64,000 nucleotides of DNA from Erpobdella octoculata (GCA_963978895.1 OZ022243.1:7942043-8006042); one strand, 5' to 3'; shown: positions 12,701 through 24,515, counted from the first letter of the stretch. Notes: generated from the letters alone by a model not told the origin. Numbers and translations are program-made.

Positions 12701-14604
12701 CAGATTTAAGAAATTCTGTTGGGAAGAAAAGTTTTCGGTGCTCTTAGCATCCGCCCCGGAGGGTGTCGCCTTGGCGGACTTTTACTGTACGTAAATTTTG
12801 ATTCGTAAAATGAAAACTCGAAGCAAACCTTTCTGTTTTAAAAGTTCTTTGGAGAACAACATCTGGTCCATCAAGTTTTATTACCCTGAAAAGTCCAATC
12901 ATGTCGCCCATCCTCTTCTTATTCCCACACGTAGCCCTGATATCGTCCTTCAGGTTCTGTAAAAATAGGGGTATCCGTCCCTCTTCATAAGATTGCAGAC
13001 AGTCTGTAATAAAACAGATGTTGAATTGTAGGTTGCTGGTTTATTAAATCAAGTGTTATAATTTATTATTTAATAAAGCATATTTTATTATTTCTAAAAA
13101 ACCTTTATACAAATTATACAAATATTATTCCCAAAAAATATTGCCTTTTCGATAACGAAACAAAACTCAAAGCAAACAATCATAAAAATATATTCGGAAT
13201 AATTACAAATACTGCCCATTGAACAACATAGTTTTAGACAAGATATGATGGTGGATTATGGTGTCAGAAAAGGGATGTTCTTGGATAGTCTCGTTCATAT
13301 TTAACAGAATCTATATGGTAAATGTTGATGATGTTTATTCAGAAAACAGCTGAATTAAACTGCAACAATAGAAGCAAATTAAAATAATGCCCGGGTAATG
13401 GAGACAGCAAAAATACCACTCACAATGCAATGGAGATAAAATTACAGGATTACCAATTTGAAAACTTTATTTTTTTACACCAACAACTAATAAGCCTGCT
13501 GAAACAGTTAAAAAAAACAGGCAGGATTGCTTTAAAAAAATTAAAAGACATCATTGGTTGTTGTTGGGCCATAACGGATGATCCAAGGCTAAATGACGAC
13601 ATATTTGACTTTCTTTTGCCTATGAATCACTGGGGTTGATGTTGAATTGATTCTTACCTGCATTCTGCTCTAGATTAGATGCCTTTAGGCTAAGGCTGTT
13701 CCGATATGACTTTTTGCCGATTATGCCGATACCGCGTATAGCCGATTATTAAAATTGCCGATACCGATTATATTATAATTACTAATTCTTCAGTAAAAAT
13801 GCTTGTTCCGAAACATACCGCCATAATACAAGCGTGTGTTTTGCCGCTTGCATGAGCTCTCTGTGATAATGGTTAACGGCAAGACCAAAGAGAATTAAAA
13901 ATTTAAATTCTTTTTGATAGTTTAATTTTTAAACCAGTTAATTTTCAAAACATGCCGCCCAATTCTTTGATGTCATTTTTATATTCTCTGCCGATTCTAA
14001 GATTATGGTGCCGTTAATGTGAACTTCTACCAAGAAGTATTACATCATCGGTCAGCAACTTGATACACCCCAGTAGTCTTTCAAGCTGGCAACTCGGGAC
14101 CACGACCCTGAACTCCACCAAGCCAGCTTACCAAACTAAGCACATATTAGACTTTAGACTAATTATTATTAAGCCTTTAAGCTAGTCAGCCAGTAGTCAT
14201 TAGTTTCAGTGGTAGCCATGTAGTCGTAGTCCTAATTAAAAATCACTCTACATAATTATAGTTCCCCAGCAAAAACAAAAAAAATTTTTATCTTGTGAAA
14301 ATATGCAATAATATAATAAATCTAAATTCTAAATATTTATAATTACAAAATAAACTTTCGAATACTAGCCTGACCAGACATTGACGTCATTGATGGACAC
14401 ATTACTATGATTACTAAGATTAGAATACAGTCGCCTGTCCGTCCAGCAAAGTGATGCATTATTAGTCGTCCCTTCAGAATAACTAGAAGATATGCTCTGA
14501 AGAAATCTTTGAGATCGAAACTGAAGAACTCGATTGCGGCAGAGGCAAATCATTTGACTCGCGTGAGTTACATCGCTGACAACAGATCTAAAAATCCCAG
14601 ACAT
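6769..14604 (-). CDS. C1QBP: Mitochondrial p32/gC1qR (C1QBP, MAM33 family), six exons
   Basis: Acidic homotrimeric mitochondrial matrix protein that supports mitochondrial translation. Exons on the minus strand in order: 14604-14406, 13003-12829, 12269-12176, 11993-11888, 9835-9732, 6951-6769. Phases agree and total 861 nt (286 aa plus stop), against 282 aa for the human precursor. Exon 1 encodes an Arg/Ser-rich presequence starting MSGIFRSVVSDV, as expected for import. Recognisable family segments are ITVKFNVNNSI (human ITVTFNINNSI), PSFFVEVDRG (PNFVVEV), FEIENVAVLRSG and the C-terminal helices EKILDERGVN and NIELLEQIYGMYI. Two junctions are inferred: the exon 1 donor (GTAATG at 14405; another possible at 14414) and the exon 4 donor. 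The latter has a stronger GTAAGT upstream, but that choice would remove the segment matching the conserved C-Y-P-E-D-E region. The introns hold transposons. Confidence 0.88.
7140..7335 (-). repeat. Interspersed repeat family B, copy 2
   Basis: On the minus strand: CGATTGGATGACGGGAAGTT, then a segment ending in GTTTGCAAACATTCAAGC. It matches 6265-6435 and 38400-38600. It lies in the last intron of C1QBP. Confidence 0.65.
7838..8400 (+). pseudogene. Tigger/pogo-type transposase relic, DDE core missing
   Basis: A continuous frame from 7838 to 8263 encodes a CENP-B/Tc5-type helix-turn-helix region: LYKWIVQAISQNILVSGPLL, then EKATDLTQKLG and GSDGWLGRFKK, a familiar signature of Tigger/jerky transposases. 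It then jumps to a C-terminal tail (LTVAEIISEVQ) and, in another frame to about 8400, a DALQTVQQFFG-like end. The whole catalytic DDE region, usually 200 or more residues, is absent. I infer an old internally deleted copy inside the last C1QBP intron. Terminal repeats could not be identified. Confidence 0.75.
8420..9725. other. Intron sequence, nothing recognised
   Basis: AT-rich C1QBP intron DNA. No coding, tandem repeat or paired terminal repeats could be recognised. Confidence 0.45.
10664..10934 (+). pseudogene. hAT transposase BED zinc-finger fragment
   Basis: Two overlapping frames together give a BED finger: VVWKSF in one frame and VKCEKRN...GTSGLSTHI in the next, with the Cys and His pairs in the expected order. 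A frame change near 10760 separates them, so it cannot make an intact domain. Confidence 0.65.
11184..11414 (+). pseudogene. hAT transposase C-terminal dimerisation domain
   Basis: The frame encodes LSQVAKNILSVPAASTSSER followed by VFSMGGLTINDRRTQLSEKN, the classic hAT dimerisation motif (A-x-x-x-L-x-x-P-A-x-S-x-x-S-E-R-x-F-S). It ends in a natural stop shortly after. It belongs to the 10266-11679 element and has lost the upstream catalytic part. Confidence 0.88.
12601..12787. mobile_element. 187 bp MITE of Tc1/mariner-pogo type
   Basis: Inverted ends CAGTAAAAGTCC and GGACTTTTACTG, flanked on each side by TA (12599-12600, 12788-12789), the target dinucleotide duplicated by Tc1/mariner and pogo transposases. 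It has no coding capacity. It lies between exons 2 and 3 of C1QBP. Confidence 0.88.
13690..14010. repeat. Possible hAT-like relic rich in CCGATA/TATCGG
   Basis: Starts GGCTGTTCCGATATGAC and carries repeated GCCGATACCG and GCCGATTA motifs, a composition common at ends of some non-autonomous hAT elements. The right end is unclear and no target duplication was found. It lies in C1QBP intron 1. Confidence 0.35.
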
Positions 14605-14716
14605 TTTAAAGTCTTTATATTATATGTTTCAAGTAGCGAATAATGGGTTGAAACAAACTAGTAAACTTCAAGACCGTATACGTACGAGACAAGCGGTTGG
14701 TAAAAAGCTGAACACA

Positions 14717-15199
14717 GACTACCTAAGACTGCAGTAGGCTCACTTTTAAAAAGCTGACCTTAACTGCAAATTTGTGGGAATCTGCTGACTGCAAAATTTT
14801 ATCGTTCATCTTTTTTTGATAAAAGATTAATATTATTACATCACTAAAAAATATATTTCATGTATTACAATAATTTTTAAATAGTTTGTAAAAGTCGGAT
14901 ACATGTTTGCCACGGTGGAATGATACTGAATGACTACTGTACTGAGGTTTTTATTAAGACTACCTAAGACTGCAGTAGGCTCACTTTTAAAAAGCTGACC
15001 TTAACTGCAAATTTGTGGGAATCTGCTGACTGCAAAATTTTATCGTTCATCTTTTTTTGATAAAAGATTAATATTATTACATCACTAAAAAATATATTTC
15101 ATGTATTACAATAATTTTTAAATAGTTTGTAAAAGTCGGATACATGTTTGCCACGGTGGAATGATACTGAATGACTACTGTACTGAGGTTTTTATTAAG
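14717..15199. repeat. Recent 241 bp tandem duplication
   Basis: Two adjacent copies, 14717-14957 and 14958-15198, are identical as far as I can read. Both start GACTACCTAAGACTGCAG and end GAGGTTTTTATTAAG. It lies just upstream of the C1QBP start codon (from 113 bp), so it could overlap that promoter. Confidence 0.95.
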
Positions 15200-15519
15200 A
15201 AAAAAAGTATTAAAGATATCAGTGATAAAACAGGACATCAAGTAATACCTATATTTTTTCCAAATTTTTACGATATAAAAATCGATTTGATATAATTTTC
15301 ATCTTCATTTTTGTATGTTTCCGTTGTCAGTGATTGATTCAAGGAAAATGTAGAAATCATCCTACAACAAATTATATTGTTTGCGTTTGGCGGTGGGGGA
15401 AAAACTGACTTCTGCCCGAAAAATACAAGTAATTTTCAAACATGATAAAAACCACCATTTTGAGCTAATGACTGCAATACTCATATAGATTTACAGAAAT
15501 CACGTAGACTATTTAATAA

Positions 15520-15553
15520 CTTTAAACCTACTTTTGGGCCACCCTGTATATCA
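15520..15553 (-). repeat. Single mariner-like terminal repeat
   Basis: On the minus strand it reads TACAGGGTGGCCCAAAAGTA, a well-known form of Tc1/mariner terminal sequence. No partner end was found nearby, so this is probably a broken relic. Confidence 0.5.
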
Positions 15554-17133
15554 GTAGGTAACTGTATACCTACTATTTACAAACACAAATTGCACATACG
15601 AAATTTGACAAAGCTTCTAATAATATTGTGTAAGGGCAATACATGTCAATTTTCTTAAAACAATATTAACTAAACAGTTATTTATTAAACAGCTATATAA
15701 ATTACTCTTTAATTCCTATAATAAAAATTTGTTAAAACTTTTCTTTAGCAGGGCCGTAGCTAACATGCCGATCCTTGGAGGGCGGGGGGGGGGGGAATGG
15801 GGGTGTAACCGTCCCATTTTACCAACAAAGATTTAGGTCATTTTTTAAAAATAAATTACTGGTTTTATATATTTTTTATTTAAAAAACATTTTATTTCGG
15901 TAGTGGCGAATCCAAAGAATTTTGTATAGGAAGGGTTTGAAAATTTGTATTTTTTTAAATTTTGATTACTGTCGTTATGCAGACAGTTGTAAGTAATTTT
16001 GAATTTCTTTTATTCAGTACCCTAAAACAAAACAAAGGGATTTGAAGTTAAATTTTTTATTAACTCATTTTCCCTCTTTTTTATCTCACTTTCTTTCTGT
16101 ATTTTTTTCTCTGTAGCAATGTCAACACAAGTCACCGATTTTTTGTCATTGTGCTGCGGAGTTAGGTCATCAGACACTTCAAAGCTGAGAATAACTTTTT
16201 AGCTGTAATATTAAGTATTAGAATTGTTTGAATCAGACTGAAAAATGTTATGACTTATTACAGATGGCGAAATAATATTTTTTTCGAAGAGAATGGCTTT
16301 TTATGTTCATTGGTAGACGTTTTTGTGAGATTGAATATACGAGACTCTTCCATGTGTTAACCTCCAAACTGGAACGGTTCAAGCCAAACTCAAACAAGTT
16401 AAGCAAAAAACAAAGTTTTTTAAAAACACACTTTTATATTTTTACACTATTTAAGTGATCATTCGACATACTCTGGACGTTGATGTTGTCCAATCGATCC
16501 GAAAATTATATATGTTACATAAACAACGAGCATATTAGCATAGACAATAAACAGTTTGACGAAAATATCACAAATAATTATTTGATTAAATTTTGTCCAA
16601 TCAATTCAAAAATTTGATAGAATGCATTGTTAATCAGTTCGAAGGTATGTATAAATTTTTAAGTCTCTTGCTCACCAGGAAGTTAGTTTAAAATCTATTG
16701 CAAAATTTGACGACAAACAGACAGTTAAGTTAAGTAAAAGTGTGTAAAAACTTGACTACTTCTATAATTTTGGACAGCGAGATTTTTTATAGCTACATGG
16801 ATAACATAAGCAGTTGAGCTTATTTTGAGAAATTGTCCGACTACCTTAACCGTACGTTTAGTTGGTTCATGAAATGGTCAGAGACTAAAATGAAAATGGT
16901 TTTTTGTACTCTTCTGGACCATGAAAAAAAGAGGTGTCTTGTGTTGACATTGCTACAGAAACAAGGATAAAAAATAAATTTAAAAAAGTTTTTATTTGCA
17001 TCGTTATCTGAGTCAACGAACTTAAATTTTTGAATGTAAAACAACCATTACGCTCAATCTTGTACATTGTTTATTTCTTCCCATATGAAATCAAAATTAA
17101 TAAATTTAACTCGATGTATGGATTAGTTGTTAT

Positions 17134-17351
17134 CTAACCCTAACCCTAACCCTAACCCCCCTAACCCTAGGCCCAACCCTAACTCTAACCTAACCGACAT
17201 GAATTAGGCTTTAAATCAATTAAAATGAATCAAACCGTTAGGGTTAGTAATCTTTTACAAGGCTCTCCAACTTTTAAACCTAACCCTAACCATAACCCTA
17301 GCCCTAACGGTTTGATTAATTTTAATTGATTTAAGGCCTAATTCATGTCGG
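17134..17351. repeat. Palindrome with telomere-like TAACCC repeats
   Basis: Two 54 bp arms, 17194-17247 and 17298-17351, are reverse complements with three mismatches by eye. The inner end of each arm is the telomere-type motif (GTTAGGGTTAG and its complement), and further CTAACCC units extend on the left (17134-17190) and in the loop (17278-17297). The arms also share the AT-rich segment TTTAAATCAATTAAAATGAA. Confidence 0.9.
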
Positions 17352-17452
17352 AAACATTCAATTCATGTATTGTCATCCAGCTTTCCTGAAAGTTTTAGAG
17401 CTCTAGGTGATCGAAAAGTAAGTGAATTTTTGTTTCTAAGAATTGATCCCCA

Positions 17453-17518
17453 CAAACAAACAAACAAACAAACAAACAAACAAACAAACAAACAAACAAA
17501 CAAACAAACAAACAAACA
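17453..17518. repeat. (CAAA)n microsatellite
   Basis: About 16 uninterrupted tetranucleotide units. Confidence 0.95.
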
Positions 17519-18182
17519 GAGAGACGAGTGAAATTAAATAAAAGCATTTAAAAAATACAGAAAGTGAAAAAAAGAGGGTAAAAAAAGTAAATAAAAATTT
17601 TAATTTAAAATCCTTCTGCTTGGTTTTACTAAATACAAAAAATCAAGATGATTGACAACGGACGAACGGACTGTATAACGACAAAAATGAAAATTGAAAA
17701 AAAACTAAAAAAAGATTTTCAGACCCCCTTTACGAGATTCCTGGAACCGCCGCTGTATACCGTCCCGACGGGCCGGATCCTTAGTATGTTCAATAGAAAC
17801 TACCTCAATTCAAAGTTATTCACGTTCGTCTTTCAAAGTTTTGAGAATTATTACATCAGTTAAGTTATCTAGTATTTGATTAACAAATAGCAAAAGATTT
17901 CTGTTCTTTGTGAAATGATCTACTTTTTCTATTTATTAAATTTGAAACGATCATTTGTAGTTCATGAATATTTGGAAAACAAAAAAGCAGCATGTATTAA
18001 TTTCAGAAACGTAGGGGCAGGAAGGACAAGCTGCCCCGGGCGCCGTCATGGGTGGCGCCAGAAAGAGGATTCAGTGTATTCATATTGGACCATTTTTTAA
18101 AGAAAGAAACGACTATAGTTTCTTTCCTTAATCAATATTAATAACCATTTACACCAGATTTTGATAGCAATAGCTTTGTTCA

Positions 18183-19235
18183 CAGGGATGTAAATTGCGG
18201 GGGCAGGGGGGACATTTCCTCCCTGATTTTCAAAATTCTAATTTTTTTTGCTCAGAGATTACTATATATTTTTTAATTTTAACTTTACTTAACCTAGTGA
18301 TGATTCAATGCGTATTGGAATCTTTCTGGCATGTGTAGACAACGTGCCCCTCCTTGATTGCCATTTTTTTCACCTCGAATTTATTATATAAATTTTTAAT
18401 TTTAACTTTACTCAACCTCGTGATGATTCAACGCGTATTGGAATCCTTTTTGCGCGTGTAGACAATTTTATATCTGAGCTCGATGCTAGATTTACTAATA
18501 AATGCGGAGTAATAAATTGTGTATCAGCATTGGTCCAACGATTAGCTGCTTTTTGTGCCAAAATACAATCAGCGAACTCGTGGAACTTTACCCTATTAGT
18601 GGTATTGATACAGTGTTGATTTCCTCACAGCTGTCTACATAAAAATTATTATTATTTATTACACAAAAATAAAACAAAATTCAATACACCCCATTTTGGA
18701 CATCTTTTTTTTACTAATCTTGTACTTGCCCTTGCAATATGATTGAATCATACACGCCCCTTATACCCAGTGGCGAATCCAGAAATTTCTGGGGGGATAC
18801 ACTTCAGAAATTTTTGACAATCTCTTCAAAAAGCTGATGGCCGGTAAGTATTTTTCCAATTTTTTTCAAAGACTTCTACTTTCTCCTCCCAAAAAAGCTA
18901 CGGTCATTTCCCAAAAAAACCCAAAAAATATCAACTGATACTCTTGGTTGATGTATGCATCTTTCCACCCCTCCCTGCTTGTATCTACGGATTTATATAG
19001 ATATAAAAGGTAATGTGGGTGCTTATCGCATCCAAGCCGCAGGAGCAACATTTGAATGCAGGTGGACATCATTGATAAGAAAATTTTGAAAAATTAAAAA
19101 AAATATGTTATTTGATTGATGTTTTATTGGCAAAAAATTAGAAAAACTAAGCAAAAACCCGGCCAACACCGGGTAACCCTGTCAGTAAGCTATATAGTTT
19201 CTCCCCTACTGGAAAATGCTAAATTTACGTCCCTG
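18183..19235. mobile_element. Probable non-autonomous hAT element, about 1.05 kb
   Basis: The left end CAGGGATGTAAATTGCG pairs with the inverted right end CAGGGACGTAAATTTAGC. Flanking octamers TTTGTTCA and CTTATTCA agree at 6 of 8 positions, consistent with an old duplication. Inside, a segment of about 80 bp is tandemly repeated (18268-18346 and 18390-18468), and at 18768 another hAT-like start (CAGTGGCGAATCCAG) suggests a nested insertion. No coding remnant was recognised. Confidence 0.65.
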
Positions 19236-19339
19236 CTTATTCATAGAGTCACAGCAGACAGCTGGAAATGCTCACTCAGATACTATGGTATGTGACTTCC
19301 CCCCCGGTTTTTTTTTAAAGTGGCTCCGACTAACCCCTG

Positions 19340-19460
19340 GTCATCAGGTTTTTTTGGGAGCAAGAAGCCGAAGAAGCAAAAAAGATTATGCAGGGGGCGC
19401 AGATTTTGTGTTTTGTCCCTGGGCGATGAAGACCCTAGCAATGCCTTTGACTAATCTTTT
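19340..19460 (+). repeat. Fragment of the CAGTGGCGTAG-type hAT family
   Basis: Matches the right end of the 25286-26977 element (AGGGGGCGCAGATTTTGTGT, then TTTGTCCCTGGGCG and GAAGACCCTAGC). It is a stray 3' fragment. Confidence 0.6.
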
Positions 19461-19890
19461 AGCCTTGCCATGGATGACACTCAAAACTCAAACCATTTAG
19501 TATTAAAATTCCAGCGAGCTGCGTGGCCTCCAGATGTTTCTGGATTAAACTCAAACACTTTGAGTATATTGGCTAGTTAGAGCAAGCTTTTATGATTTCA
19601 TCGATAGACTGAGTTAGAAGTTGACATTCCCAATTTTATATAGTCTGATTTTCATTTTCTTATTATCTAATTCTGAAGTTGAAGTACTAGCAGAATCAGA
19701 TTTAGTGCCAACTACTGCAGACGACATTTTGTGGTTTCTTCATTGATACAGCAAGTTTATCAGGAGTGAAACTATTAACAGGCCGATTTAAATGCAAAAC
19801 TTGTTTGACGTTACTGCTGCAACATCAAAATCATCAGTTATTGCAGATACATCAAATAGAGCGTTATCGTATTCTGATCTGAGATTGCAA

Positions 19891-20483
19891 TAGTGTTGAA
19901 AATTTCCGGGATTTTTTCGGGAAAGTTTCCACAAGTGGAAATTTCCACTTGATATAAATTAAAAAAAAAGTATTTTAATAAAACTTAATTTAATTTAATT
20001 GTTTTAAATATCAGGAACTTTCAGCGATAATGTACTTGAAAAAAGTCTTGGATTCATGATTCTGAGTTGCAACTGGAGTTATTAACAATTTGTTTCAACT
20101 TATTTCTGGTTGAGACAGAAAGGAACATAAAATTAATGTATCTGCTGCCCCAGAGACACTGAAGTTCGTTTGTAATAAAATAGAGCAGGTATTTCGGGAA
20201 TTGGGTGATTAATTTAGAGAAGAAAATAAATATTCAATCCGCAATAAAAATTTAGACGACCATTATGTGAATTGAACTTGTGAAGCTTGATTTGAAAAAG
20301 CGTGCATGGTTAGCAAAACCAATAAAGTTTTACAAATAAACTTAATTTTTATGTAAAGTTGATAAAAATAATAAAAGATATTATCTTGCAGTTATAGGCA
20401 TCTTTTAAAAATATATTCAAACTCAATTTACTTCGCAATCCAAAGTTTCAGACGGGAAAATTTCCGGAAATTTTACATCACTA
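19891..20483. mobile_element. Non-autonomous hAT element, 593 bp, with perfect 8 bp TSD
   Basis: Ends are TAGTGTTGAAAATTTCCGGG and, inverted, TAGTGATGTAAAATTTCCGG, flanked by the identical octamer GATTGCAA (19883-19890 and 20484-20491). Repeated GGAAATTTCC palindromes occupy the subterminal parts. No transposase was recognised inside. Confidence 0.92.
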
Positions 20484-20635
20484 GATTGCAATTTGCCCCG
20501 GCTGCACACAAAAATTAGCTTTTTTTGAGACCTATCATGTACAACAATAAAATTGTTTTTTTTTAAAATCCTGTTCTATATCTAACAAATAAAAACAACT
20601 GACATATAAATGTTACTAGTTATATAATTATGTTT

Positions 20636-21790
20636 GACTTGCAATACCCGTCGCGGCTTCGCTCGCTTGTACATTATAATAGAGATTTGAACCATGCATC
20701 ATTGAGCCGTGCACTGTTTTTTGGACCTGGTCCAGCGCATTTCATAGACAGATATATTCAGTCCCGGCCCGTCACGAAATTCCAGGCCGAACCGGCCTGT
20801 TATATATGCACAACAGTCGAGACTGAACAGGACCCAGCCAGTTTTAACGGACACAAATTCTCAAAGCTCGGAAACTAATTTTTTGAAAACTAATAAAACA
20901 TGTATCTTATTATATTTTAAGAAAATCTAAATATGGAAATAACAAAGTTTTCACATTTTCAGTTACTGAGTTTTAAAACATGTAATTTTATTTTCGCCCC
21001 CACGTTTGAGGTCGCGGAAGCCAAATTATAAAAAATTGGTGAAACACTCGTAACTTTATTTTTCAATTAGTATCTAAATATTAATTTTCACATCTGTAGA
21101 ATTTTCATTTTTGGAGTGGCAGTTTTTCTAAAAAAACAACAACTTATGACCTTATTTTCCACCTCACATCTGAGGTCCCGAAAACCAAGTTTTCAAAAAA
21201 TGATGAAACACGTATTTTTACACACTTTATTTACACACTTGACTTCTCTGTCTGTGGTCAAAATATTTGAATTCATTTTCACCATCTTTTAGACAAGTTA
21301 GAATTTGAAATTTTCAGCATAGACATAAGCTACCCGCCAAAACAATTTTCAATAGTTTCCAATGTGATTTAATCATTATTTCAAAGAATTTCAATATTTA
21401 TTTTGTAACGCATTAAAAATTATTCACCAGGTGGCGCATGTTTCAATTAAATAATTTTTAGGAACTTTTATGACAAAAACTTATTAAAATGTTGAGTAAA
21501 GTATTACTATAAACGAAACAATGGTAAAACTATTATTGCATTTAGAAATGTTTGTTCTTAAAAAACTTTGTTTTTGAACACTCTTGTTTATTTTTTAAGA
21601 AGAAAATAGGTATCAAATTTCAAAACTTTCTCATTTTCGGTTTTTAGATACCTATGCGTTTTCTTTTAGAAAAAATTTATCTTCCTGTTTTATGTCCTCA
21701 GAAGCAAAATTTAAAAAAACCTTTTTTAGTGGATGCTCAAGGTCAAGGTGCTTACGTTATAAAAGTAAAATAATAACTAATATATGCAGA
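20636..21790 (-). repeat. Helitron-like interspersed repeat family C, copy 1
   Basis: It contains GTCGCGGCTTCGCTCGC and later segments such as GTTTGAGGTCGCGGAAG and GGTGAAACACTCGTA, which match the longer copy at 50543-52090. The terminal CTAG and the AT array present in copy 2 are missing here, so the end has decayed. Confidence 0.65.
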
Positions 21791-21899
21791 TATGAAAAAA
21801 ATACTATTTTTAAAAAAGCTTTTTTAAATACTTGATACATAAAAATACACTTATTAAAAGGAGGTTGTAAAAATGTTCAGGTTTGTACCGACCCATGGT

Positions 21900-22934
21900 C
21901 AGGGCCGGATTAAGGGTACTGTTGGCCTAGTGCTGGTTACTAAAGAAGGGCCCAATAAATATTGCGAAAAAAATACTTCAATTAACAAAAATAAGATAAC
22001 ATGAATTTATTAAAAATAACGAATAGAAAACGTATTATAAGATAAATCCACGTTTGAATATTATTAAATGAATCAAAGTTATTTTAATGTTCAAAATTGT
22101 TTTTCTTCTGGTTTTGGTGCTTGAAAAATTATAAATAATTTCATCAAGGTTCAAAATTCGAACAATGTCTGAGGCATGGTAGAACGTAAGTAGTCCTTAA
22201 CTCGTTTAAGAGCATAAAACGATCGTTCTCCACTGCATAGTTAGTTACCATGACAAATCTCCCTTAAAATCAGGATATTTTTCACGCATGATACAAACTC
22301 CTTCAGCAATTTCTGATGCAGAAAAATTTGCTGGAAAGTTCCCTATGATAGCAAATACTTTATTAATATTTTCGTAAGCTACGATCAGTTTTGACAACTC
22401 CTGCATTCGTTTATCAGTTATTGGGATGAGCGTTTGAACTCGAAATGCTTCCTTGTCAGTAAAATCTACACATGCAGCATCATCACATTTTTTTCTTTCT
22501 CTATTCAGCAGTCTTTTTTGTTTCGAACTTCAAGCTCAAGCGTGTAAATACGAATATTGGGTCCACGTTATGGCTAAAATATTACCATTTTTGCAATCTG
22601 TGCCTTTTTCCCGGTGAAAAAAATGCAATGCTTCCTCCTTAACATGCCTCTGATAATATATCTCATTACACTAGTCTCTGTTTTTACCGGTTATCGAACA
22701 AGAGTATCAATATTTAGACAGATAATCAATGAGAACCAATATTTTTCAGGACCGATATTTTCAGGGCTGATATTTTTCAAGGCAGATATTTTCAGGGCTG
22801 ATATTTTTCTGGGCCGATATTTTTAGGGCCATTAATTTGCTGGGCCAATGTTTTCAAGGCTAATATTTTTTAGGGCCGATTTTTACAGGGCCTGAGGCTA
22901 TAGCCTTATCAGCCTAATAGTTAATCCGGCCCTG
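21900..22934 (-). mobile_element. hAT DNA transposon, 1035 bp, with perfect 8 bp TSD
   Basis: Perfect ends CAGGGCCGGATTAA and TTAATCCGGCCCTG lie between identical octamers CCCATGGT (21892-21899 and 22935-22942). On the minus strand at about 22150-22240 a remnant of the transposase dimerisation domain reads SGERSFYALKRVKDYLRSTM, so the parent element was an Ac-like (zinc finger MYM-type) hAT. The right half carries a degenerate 18-20 bp tandem repeat, GGGCCGATATTTTTCA-like, from 22735 to 22900. It is non-autonomous. Confidence 0.94.
22735..22900. repeat. Degenerate minisatellite inside the hAT element
   Basis: Eight or nine imperfect copies of an 18-20 bp unit (GGGCTGATATTTTTCAA type). The GGGCC motif echoes the element's own terminus. 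Confidence 0.8.
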
Positions 22935-23275
22935 CCCATGGTCATACACCTGATCAAATGTTGGGGAAGGTGAACATGATTAAATGAAACTGAATTAATT
23001 GTTTCCAAAGTACATAAAAAACCTACATAAACAAAATGTTTTAATTCATTTATCAGAAAACTGCTAAAAAGCTCAACATTTTGAAAGAAAAACAACTTTT
23101 TAAAAAGTCGAAAATTTCTGTTTTTTTAATCTTCGTTGCAGTCGCTTCTTTTCTGTAAACATATTGTCTTTCCATTTTTTTATCGCTTCTTGGTCCAAGC
23201 AGAAAAAAATATCACGGACTTTTATTTTAAAAATATCCAGCCAAAAATTAAAAAATGTCATTGGTCATAAAGACC

Positions 23276-23529
23276 AGAGGTAGGCAATACATGGGTTGGG
23301 TTGAACGTTGAACCATGGATCGAATTGGTTCCAATGGGTTTATTTTTTGACACATGCTTGGAATGGGTTGAGGTGAGCTAAAAATAAATTAAAAAAATTT
23401 CCTATAATTTTTTTAATTGGGGATTTTGTTGGGTTAGAAAATAGAACTTTTTAGGCAGGTCGGGTTGGGTTGTGTTGAGTAAGTGGTGGTGGGTTTGGTT
23501 GCCAAAAATAGACCCCATGTCCACCTCTG
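23276..23529. mobile_element. Possible short hAT-like MITE
   Basis: Left end CAGAGGTAGGCAATACATGG and inverted right end CAGAGGTGGACATGG. The interior is rich in GGGTTGGGTT. The flanking octamers do not match well, so this is tentative. Confidence 0.45.
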
Positions 23530-24515
23530 AAGAAGGCTCTTGTAAAGCATGTTCGTGTTGGTTTAATTGTACATCAAACTGAGAAAAAAATCAGACGAAA
23601 GGTGAAGTTAATAAAAAGGATTGAAAAAAAGAAGAAATTAGAATTAATTTGAAATTATATTAGTTTATTTATATTTTATATATTATGTTCATTTTATATA
23701 TAAATAAATAAATACAAACGCGTGAGAATCGGGTTTTTGTACATAAGATTCCACCAATGAATGATGGGTGCGAGGAATATGTAAAACTCGGTAAAACTTT
23801 TTATAAAGTTTGTTTCATAATTGCGAAAATATGATAATTTTAGAAAATATTACTTTTCTCAAATTTATCAATTTAAAAAAATTAAAACAAAAAACTTAGT
23901 CCACAGTCGCTTGTCTGAGCTCCTGAAGCGATAGCTCGAGTTTTGTTGCAAGAAACCGTCTGCTAAAATATGTATCAATGTGTTTAAAAAATAAAATCTG
24001 TATCAATAATGGCTACTTGGATGTTATCAGGATGCGGGAGCAAATAGTAGAAAATCATTTCTTACTTAAAAGTGTTTTCAAGTGGGATCAGAACAGGTGC
24101 TAACTTTAAGTTGTTAATGAGCTTCAGCTACGTGTGTGGTCCCTAAAATGTTTTATAGAAGTAAATTTTAATTAGCAGTTGCTTCATATGCATAAACAAC
24201 AATTATGTTTGGTGGTGTAGGTGTAGAGTGAGGAAGAGTGGTGAAAAGAAGAGTGTAAAAAACGATGTGACCGCCCAGATTGATAACCCACTAGTGACTG
24301 ACGCTTCCGGGAACGCAAGGGAACGAATTGCTTCCCACGCCACCATGCAACCAACTAGTATATTTAATAATATAATATAATATAATATAAAAACAATATT
24401 TAAATTATTATATCAAAATCAAATGAGAACATATGATAAAAATTATTATACAATTAGCGATAACCCGTCAAAAATGACGAATTTTTTAAATATCAACTAT
24501 ATAATTATCGTTGCT

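Larger units (their letters stand above)
15898..17755. repeat. Interspersed repeat family A, rearranged copy with inverted parts
   Basis: The left edge reads TAGTGGCGAATCCA; the right edge, inverted, reads CAGCGGCGGTTCCAGG, like the start of copy 1 at 4675. The block 15950-16440 parallels 5060-5430. The block 16750-16960 parallels 5440-5620, then turns into an inverted copy of the GCAATGTCAACACAA segment. It includes the palindrome at 17194-17351 and the CAAA array. Borders are approximate. Confidence 0.6.

Noticed and set aside
17134..17190. True chromosome end
   Set aside because: The array is short, degenerate, interrupted, and flanked on both sides by ordinary repeats and genes.
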